A stretch of DNA of 11,800 nucleotides from Candidatus Omnitrophota bacterium. Lineage in GTDB: Bacteria > Omnitrophota > Gorgyraeia > 1-14-0-20-64-10 > JACQQZ01. Location: contig JACQRF010000166.1 in assembly GCA_016206635.1 (NCBI GenBank), forward strand, positions 1 through 11,800, in the 5' to 3' direction. Under the pieces are notes generated by a model. That model was given only the letters and a program-made list of their open reading frames with translations. It had not been told where the DNA came from and ran no database searches. A program made the translations under genes and the position numbers. Positions 7,161 through 11,800 of this stretch are shown piece by piece; position 1 is the stretch's first letter; every line of letters begins with the position of its first letter.

Positions 7161-9499
7161 AGCCCTCGCTTCGGGTGTGGCCACGGGTCCTGCCGCGAGC
7201 CCACCCCGCCGTCCTCGCGGGGGTCAATTCTGCCCCCCATCCCCCGCTGCGGGCGGCGGGGGCCCCGGCTCGCGTCACCCGGCGGCCACGCCCTCGCTCG
7301 GCCTGCGCGAGCGGCATCGTTGCCGTTGTTGTTCTCCCGCTCATGCTGAGCCTGTTGGTGACTGGGGTCAGGCCCCATCGGGCATTGCCGGGGCCTGACC
7401 CCTATCGCATTGCGTTGAATCTGCTGCGACAGGAGACAGTGGAGGCAGGGGTCGAGGAGGCGCTGGCGGTGGCCTTGGCGCCGGCGGGAGGGTTGGAGGA
7501 GGGTCAGCCGGCGAAAGCCGATGCGGGGATGAGCCGTCGGCACTTCCTCGGCGCGGCCGCGGCCGCGCCGGAAGCGATGGCGCAGGTCGTCGCGGGATCG
7601 GCGGCGCCGCTGACGGTGGAACTCGTCAGCGCCATCACCGCGGCGACGCTGACCAAGGCGCAATTGGATCATACCTATGGGGCGATGGCCGCCTCCGTGA
7701 GTATTGCGGAGTACCTTCAGCGCCCCGATCGGTTCGAGGCCGATCCGAGCGGGGGATCATGGATGGACGCGCAGACCGAGCTCTCCAAGCCGCCTTTCCT
7801 CTTAGAAGATCAGTGGCAGCTTGGCGAGGCAGCAAACGCCCTCTCTGCTTCTCGGCGGTATCGGGCATTGTTGGCCAAACACCCTGAGACCGAGACGTTG
7901 TCACACCAGCTGGCAGACCGCGAGACGACACTCCGCCGCACCTTCGCGCGATGGGTGACGTTGCGCACCCAGGATCTCCAGGGAAAGGAGCAGAGGCCGA
8001 GTGATGCTGGCACGGCCCCGAAGGAAACCCCGTGGATCACGCGGTGGCGCACCGAGTTGGCCGACCTCGTCTCGTTGTCCAAGGGGATGCTCGATCATTC
8101 GGAACAGTACTCCCGCATTGCGTTGCAGGCGCGGGTCCGGACCGCCATGGCCGATGAGGAGATCGCCCGAGAAGCGGTGGAATCGGCCTTGGCTGCCATG
8201 CCGGCCACGGCTTGGGATACCCCTGACCAGCAAGCCGTGTCGGTGAAGTCGGTGGTCGAATCCCTCGTCCGTCAGATGGTTGAGCCGCGCCGGGTGGCCC
8301 AAGATACCAAGTTCGGCGCCAGCGACCGTCCCTTGAACGATGACCCTACATCGCTCCCTCGGCTGACGGAATTGCTGGTCCAGCAGATTCAGCATCCCTC
8401 GGGCGCATTCTATCTGAGGACTCAAGACGGGCTCGTGTTGAGGGCCACACCCCATGGCCAGTCGCCCGGGCACATCATTGAAAGCGCGTTTGACCAGCGG
8501 GCCGAGTTGCGGTGGACAGAGCTGACCGAGTCAGTTGCTGAACGTCTCAAGGGTGCTGGCGCGGATAATGAAATGGTGAAGGACATCGCGACGTCGTTGT
8601 CCAACCGTGAACGCAAGACGTGGTTGGAAGATCCCTTGGCGACGCCGGAAACATTGCGTCTCGAAGGCGTTCGGAAATATCTCCTTGCGTTGGCCGATCC
8701 TGAAGGTCTCTCAGAAGACTTGCCAGACCTTCGCATGGCGGCGATGCTGAAGCAATTGTCTGCCGATGAGCTGGCGGCATCGGCATTGGATGCCACTCGC
8801 CGGGCGGCACTGGTCCAACGGCTCAGAGATGTTGTCGCCTCCAGCAACTGGCGCTGGGCTCAATGGGGACTGCGGATTGCCCATCGAGTGCTCGGCATTC
8901 AGATTCCTGAGGCGTGGGTGTTCAAGCTGGCAAAGTGGCGGGGGATTCCTTTGGCCAAGGGCACGACGTCAGCAGAGAGCTCAACAAATGCTGCGCTCAC
9001 CATGTCACAGGTGGGAGAATTGTTGGAAGGATTGCAGGTCGTCGAGTGGCCGGAGGCGACGACGGCGCGCGCGTTGGCTCTCGCCCAGCAATGGCCGTCG
9101 GTGGCGAAACAACTCCTGTTCGTGCCCTGGAACGTGCCGGCGTTCAGCGAGCGACGGACTCCGATCGCCGTCTATGCGCCGGAGGCGTGGTGGGATTCGT
9201 TACGGGGTTTGCAAACGGGCCCGCAACCGGTCGAGTTCTTTTCGCCGGAGACGCTGGTCTCCGGCGCGCGGGGGCTGATCCTCCTCGATGAACAGGCCGA
9301 GGCGAGTCGGTTGCCGACCGATCGACCCGTGGCGATCCGGATCCATCAAGGCGCCCTTGACACACTGTCGTATGAGCTGATCCAGCAGCTCGCGCTCCAA
9401 CCCGGCCTCCGCGGCCGTGTCCTCCTCTGGACCCCGGAGTCGGCCCAGCCGCTCCGGTGGGATCAGCAACAATACCTCTTGATGGCGGCCGAGGCATGA
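7157..9499 (+). CDS. Large hypothetical protein, not recognised (5' end uncertain)
   Basis: No family was recognised in this 780-residue ORF. Residues 1-50 are Arg/Pro/Ala-rich. Residues about 53-71 (GIVAVVVLPLMLSLLVTG) are hydrophobic enough for a membrane segment or an uncleaved signal. At 125 comes MSRRHFLG, which resembles a twin-arginine motif but is internal. Residues about 150-580 are mainly helical in character, with Gln/Glu/Arg-rich stretches. Residues about 590-780 alternate hydrophobic strands and helices (LLFVPWNVPAF, PIAVYAPEAWWDSL, GLILLDEQAEASRL, GRVLLWTPES), suggesting an alpha/beta domain. ATG 7157 forms ATGA with recO, but GAGG is 10 bases away. A REP-like palindrome at 7364-7402 suggests the true start could be later, for example GTG 7439 (AGGAG 3 bases upstream). 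The middle is lower in GC than its neighbours. It is inserted in an otherwise housekeeping order, so acquisition is plausible but unproven. Confidence 0.7.
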   Translation: MKPSLRVWPRVLPRAHPAVLAGVNSAPHPPLRAAGAPARVTRRPRPRSACASGIVAVVVLPLMLSLLVTGVRPHRALPGPDPYRIALNLLRQETVEAGVEEALAVALAPAGGLEEGQPAKADAGMSRRHFLGAAAAAPEAMAQVVAGSAAPLTVELVSAITAATLTKAQLDHTYGAMAASVSIAEYLQRPDRFEADPSGGSWMDAQTELSKPPFLLEDQWQLGEAANALSASRRYRALLAKHPETETLSHQLADRETTLRRTFARWVTLRTQDLQGKEQRPSDAGTAPKETPWITRWRTELADLVSLSKGMLDHSEQYSRIALQARVRTAMADEEIAREAVESALAAMPATAWDTPDQQAVSVKSVVESLVRQMVEPRRVAQDTKFGASDRPLNDDPTSLPRLTELLVQQIQHPSGAFYLRTQDGLVLRATPHGQSPGHIIESAFDQRAELRWTELTESVAERLKGAGADNEMVKDIATSLSNRERKTWLEDPLATPETLRLEGVRKYLLALADPEGLSEDLPDLRMAAMLKQLSADELAASALDATRRAALVQRLRDVVASSNWRWAQWGLRIAHRVLGIQIPEAWVFKLAKWRGIPLAKGTTSAESSTNAALTMSQVGELLEGLQVVEWPEATTARALALAQQWPSVAKQLLFVPWNVPAFSERRTPIAVYAPEAWWDSLRGLQTGPQPVEFFSPETLVSGARGLILLDEQAEASRLPTDRPVAIRIHQGALDTLSYELIQQLALQPGLRGRVLLWTPESAQPLRWDQQQYLLMAAEA
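7241..7262. repeat. GC-rich inverted repeat (possible hairpin)
   Basis: CCCCCGC at 7241-7247 pairs with GCGGGGG at 7256-7262 across an 8-base loop. There is no T-run, so it is not a canonical terminator. In such GC-rich DNA a 7-bp stem can arise by chance. It matters only because it sits beside a better palindrome in the doubtful 5' end of the unknown ORF. Confidence 0.35.
7364..7402. repeat. REP-like palindrome (13-bp perfect inverted repeat)
   Basis: GGGGTCAGGCCCC (7364-7376) and GGGGCCTGACCCC (7390-7402) are exact reverse complements separated by 13 bases (ATCGGGCATTGCC). The GGGGTCAG/CTGACCCC core resembles repetitive extragenic palindromes mobilised by REP-associated tyrosine transposases in many bacteria. 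No such transposase is in the window and only one copy is present, so the REP label is an inference. The location inside a predicted coding frame is unusual for such elements. Confidence 0.6.
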
Positions 9500-9720
9500 G
9501 GCCATCGCGGCCAGATCCTGAAGGTCAGGCGCTCGGGATTCTGGCGCTTGAGCAGTTGCAGCGCGAGGCCCGGCGCCGGGGGCTCTCTCGAATGACCATG
9601 CGCCAGATCAACGCAGAGATTCGAAAGGTTCGAGCTGAACGTGAAGCCGCGTGCCGGCCCGGGGCCCCGCGAGGGGGTGGGCCAGCGCGGAGCTCACAAG
9701 GGATAAAGCATGGCGCGTAA
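9496..9720 (+). CDS. Small hypothetical protein, antitoxin-like C-terminal motif
   Basis: A 74-residue basic, helix-rich protein. The segment from residue 15 (ILALEQLQREARRRGLSRM, then TMRQINAEIRKVRAERE) resembles the C-terminal motif of a group of small antitoxins, of the form GLxxLTxEEINAEIxxVRxER, often found before PIN-domain toxins. The usual N-terminal DNA-binding part is missing and no PIN toxin follows, so it could be an orphan, a remnant or a chance likeness. The last 20 residues are Gly/Pro/Arg-rich and may be read-through to reach the glyQ start. ATG 9496 overlaps the preceding stop (ATGA), with only GAGG one base away as a ribosome site. The stop lies 11 bases inside glyQ. Its main role may be translational coupling between the unknown ORF and glyQ. 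Confidence 0.55.
   Translation: MRPSRPDPEGQALGILALEQLQREARRRGLSRMTMRQINAEIRKVRAEREAACRPGAPRGGGPARSSQGIKHGA
9698..9703 (+). promoter_or_regulatory. Shine-Dalgarno of glyQ
   Basis: AAGGGA lies 6 bases before ATG 9710, inside the end of the 74-codon ORF. This good spacing supports the glyQ start and the 11-base overlap. Confidence 0.6.
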
Positions 9721-10600
9721 GAGCACCAAGAAATCCGTCGTCACGTTCCAGGAGCTGGTTCTGCGGCTGACGCGGTACTGGGCCGACCGCGGGTGTTTGG
9801 TCGCCCAGCCGTACGACCTGGAGATGGGGGCGGGGACGTTCCATCCCCTCACGTTCTTCAAGGCGCTCGGCCCCGACCCGTGGCGCACGGCGTTCGTGCA
9901 GCCGTGCCGCCGCCCGACGGACGGCCGCTACGCGCAGAACCCGCTGCGCGCCCAGCATTACTATCAGTATCAAGTGATCCTGAAGCCGGCCCCCGACGAC
10001 GTGCAGGCACTCTACCTCGACAGCCTGAAGGCGCTCGGCGTGGATCTCGCCGCGCATGATGTCCGGTTCGTGCAGGACGACTGGGAGTCCCCGACGCTGG
10101 GGGCGTGGGGGCTGGGCTGGGAAGTTTGGCTCGACGGGCTCGAAGTGACACAGTTCACCTATTTCCAGCAGATCGGCGGCGTGGACCTCAACCCGATCTC
10201 CGCGGAGCTTACCTATGGATTGGAGCGGATCGCGATGTTCCTGCAGGGCCGGCTCGACCTCTATGCCCTGCAGTGGGACGCGACGCACACCTACGGCGAC
10301 GTCCACAAGCAGGACGAGATCGAATGCTCGGCCTACAATTTCGAGCAGGCCAACACCGACCTGCTCCGACGGTATTTCACCGAGGCCGAGCAAGAAGCCA
10401 AGCGATTGTTGAACGCCACGCCGCCGCTGTTGTTGCCGGCCTATGAACAGCTCCTGAAGACCTCGCACGCGTTCAACCTCCTTGACGCGCGCGGCGCGGT
10501 GAGCACGAGCGAGCGCCCGGTGCTGATCGCCGGCGTCCGCGGACTGGCCAAGCGGTGCGCTGAGGCGTACGTCGAACGCCTCGCGCCGAAGGCCCCATGA
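9710..10600 (+). CDS. glyQ: Glycyl-tRNA synthetase alpha subunit
   Basis: A 296-residue class II catalytic subunit of the bacterial alpha2beta2 glycyl-tRNA synthetase, activating glycine for tRNA-Gly. Family sequence is visible along the whole length: TFQELVLRLTRYWADRGCLV near the N-terminus, then QPYDLEMGAGTFHPLTF. The motif 2 region spans RTAFVQPCRRPTDGRYAQNP and the adjoining QHYYQYQVILKP. The QDDWESPTLGAWGLGWEVW segment, GGVDLNPISAELTYG (from residue 156) and the motif 3 GLERIAMFLQ (from residue 170) follow. Length and start match the family. It overlaps the upstream small ORF by 11 bases and glyS by ATGA, the usual glyQS pair. Confidence 0.98.
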   Translation: MARKSTKKSVVTFQELVLRLTRYWADRGCLVAQPYDLEMGAGTFHPLTFFKALGPDPWRTAFVQPCRRPTDGRYAQNPLRAQHYYQYQVILKPAPDDVQALYLDSLKALGVDLAAHDVRFVQDDWESPTLGAWGLGWEVWLDGLEVTQFTYFQQIGGVDLNPISAELTYGLERIAMFLQGRLDLYALQWDATHTYGDVHKQDEIECSAYNFEQANTDLLRRYFTEAEQEAKRLLNATPPLLLPAYEQLLKTSHAFNLLDARGAVSTSERPVLIAGVRGLAKRCAEAYVERLAPKAP

Positions 10601-11800
10601 AAAAACCATCGCCGTCCGCCAAGCCCCAGGATTTCCTCCTCGAGATTGGGTGCGAAGAGCTCCCGGCCGACTACGTTCCTCACGCGTTGCGGTCCCTGCA
10701 ATTTTCGGCCTGGTGTCAGCTGGACCCCGGGCAGGGATATCGGTGGCGGCAGATCGAAACATGGGCGTCACCGCGACGTTTGGTCCTGATTATCCGAGGG
10801 TTGGAAGCCGTCGTGCGGTGGGAAAAGGTCGGCCCGTCGAAGGCGGCGGCGTACGACGCGCATGGCCAGCCCTCCTCCGCCGCCCAGGGCTTCGCCAAGT
10901 CGCAGGGCGTGGCCGTCTCCGCGCTGCAGGTGAAGGAAACGCCCAAGGGGCCGTGCGTCGTCGCGCAACGCACTGAGCCGGTGGCGTCACTGTTGACGAC
11001 CGCTATCCCGGTGATCATCAGGGGCATACAATTTCCTAAGCGGATGCGGTGGGGAGACGGCAAGACAGCTTTTGCCCGTCCCATCCGCTGGTTGGTGGCG
11101 TTGTACGGTCGGCAGAGCGTGCCGTGCGAGATCGCCGGGCTGTCAAGTGGGCGTCGTTCTGCCGCACTCCGACGAGCTCGGACGTCGTGGGTGTCCCTTG
11201 CAGCGGCTGACGACTACCTTCGCGCAATGGAACGAACCGAGATCGTGCTCGAACGACCGGTGACGCCGACCAAGTGCGCTCCCGTGCCGCCGCCTGGCGA
11301 ATGGGCGTCTCTTCCCGCCGATCCGAAGCCTCCGAAGATGGAAGCGCTTCGTCGAGCGCTGGCGGCGGCCGCGCGCGCCGCCGGCGGGCAATTGGACGCC
11401 GGCGAGGAATTCGAGGGGCTATTGGCCCACGTCACGTTTTTGGCCGAGCATCCCGTCGTGGCCACCGGCGCATTCCGGGAGGACTACCTGACGCTCCCAC
11501 CGGAGGTGTTGGCGACGGCGATGGCCAAGCACCTGAAGGCATTCAGCGTCCGCGACGCGCAGGGGCGGCTGCTGCCGAAGTTCCTCGTCGTCTTGGAAGG
11601 CAAGCCGACGAATCCCCGCGTCGTGATGGCCCACTACGAGCGGATCCTCGAGGCCCGCTTCACCGACGCGCAGTTCTTCTGGCACGAAGACGTCAAGACC
11701 CCGCTGGCCGACAAGGCGGCGTCGTTGGCCGGCGTCGCGTTCCACAAATCGCTCGGGACCGTCGCGGAGAAATCGGCCCGTCTGGAATCCGTGGTCCGGA
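10597..11800 (+). CDS. glyS: Glycyl-tRNA synthetase beta subunit, N-terminal part (3' truncated by window)
   Basis: The tRNA-binding subunit partner of GlyQ; 401 of roughly 700 codons are present. Recognisable segments are FLLEIGCEELPA at the start, SPRRLVLIIRGL and VGPSKAAAYDAHGQPSSAAQGFAKSQGV. FPKRMRWGDGKTAFARPIRW, EHPVVATGAF, LPKFLVVLEGK and RILEARFTDAQFFWHEDVKTPLADK follow. One conserved patch is aberrant: the expected TRGHRF string after SGR is replaced by SAALRR (residues 188-193). The following VIAD/ER region holds a Pro-rich stretch (residues about 216-245). The frame is open throughout and no other frame restores the motif, so divergence rather than a frameshift is likely. ATG 10597 overlaps the glyQ stop, with a weak GAAGG 4 bases upstream. 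Confidence 0.95.
   Translation, partial: MKKPSPSAKPQDFLLEIGCEELPADYVPHALRSLQFSAWCQLDPGQGYRWRQIETWASPRRLVLIIRGLEAVVRWEKVGPSKAAAYDAHGQPSSAAQGFAKSQGVAVSALQVKETPKGPCVVAQRTEPVASLLTTAIPVIIRGIQFPKRMRWGDGKTAFARPIRWLVALYGRQSVPCEIAGLSSGRRSAALRRARTSWVSLAAADDYLRAMERTEIVLERPVTPTKCAPVPPPGEWASLPADPKPPKMEALRRALAAAARAAGGQLDAGEEFEGLLAHVTFLAEHPVVATGAFREDYLTLPPEVLATAMAKHLKAFSVRDAQGRLLPKFLVVLEGKPTNPRVVMAHYERILEARFTDAQFFWHEDVKTPLADKAASLAGVAFHKSLGTVAEKSARLESVVR

Noticed and set aside
7364..7402. Rho-independent terminator after recO
   Set aside because: The stem is strong but the loop is 13 bases and no T-tract follows.
9659..9676. CCCGGGGCCCCG palindromic run near the end of the 74-codon ORF
   Set aside because: A short G/C run of this kind is expected by chance in this base composition and has no associated features.
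9608..10771. 387-codon open frame on the minus strand
   Set aside because: It lies antisense to glyQ and the glyS start, with low-complexity Arg/Leu composition typical of shadow frames in high-GC DNA.
11130..11230. Frameshift in glyS at the missing TRGHRF motif
   Set aside because: The other two forward frames do not encode the motif and the spacing to flanking conserved segments is unchanged; kept only as a divergence finding.

Overview
The window is a single plus-strand gene train from a high-GC bacterium (about two thirds G+C by eye). It has a separate-subunit glycyl-tRNA synthetase (glyQ/glyS), a lipobox lipoprotein suggesting a Gram-negative-type envelope, and a c-di-AMP phosphodiesterase-type gene. 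The order phoH - pgpH - ybeY - recO - glyQ - glyS is a widespread bacterial arrangement. Together with aspS and a DUF502 gene, it fits a deep-branching Gram-negative lineage (Nitrospirota or Methylomirabilota would be candidates), but the phylum cannot be fixed from sequence reading alone.

Layout. 1-1086: 3' part of aspS. 1083-1730: small lipoprotein with a C-terminal LysM domain. 1727-3796: PhoH-like ATPase interrupted in frame by a 359-residue intein (2405-3481). 3793-5538: compact 7TM-HD phosphohydrolase of the PgpH type. 5450-5845: ybeY. 5842-6507: DUF502 membrane protein. 6507-7160: recO. 7157-9499: unrecognised 780-codon ORF with a REP-like palindrome in its 5' end. 9496-9720: 74-codon ORF with an antitoxin-like C-terminal motif. 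9710-10600: glyQ. 10597-11800: 5' part of glyS. Every annotated gene overlaps the next, mostly by ATGA, so no intergenic stretch exists under these calls. The only candidate non-coding piece is about 7161-7438, if the unknown ORF starts late. No rRNA, tRNA, CRISPR array, insertion sequence or convincing terminator was seen.

How the genes work together. The core is translation and RNA quality control: two aminoacyl-tRNA synthetases, the YbeY rRNA endonuclease and PhoH, which commonly sits beside ybeY. Joined to these are recombination repair (RecO), second-messenger turnover (PgpH) and envelope proteins (LysM lipoprotein, DUF502). Tight overlaps suggest translational coupling on one transcript, with no promoter visible inside.

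The most notable item is the PhoH intein. It begins with Ala rather than Cys or Ser. It carries the Trp (block B), Cys (block F) and Thr+1 signature of class 3 inteins, and it has both LAGLIDADG motifs of a homing endonuclease. It sits between Walker A and Walker B, at a strongly conserved RGR/TLND junction, and is visibly lower in GC than its exteins. Second is the recO-glyQ interval, where an unrecognised large gene and a small antitoxin-like gene interrupt an otherwise housekeeping order.
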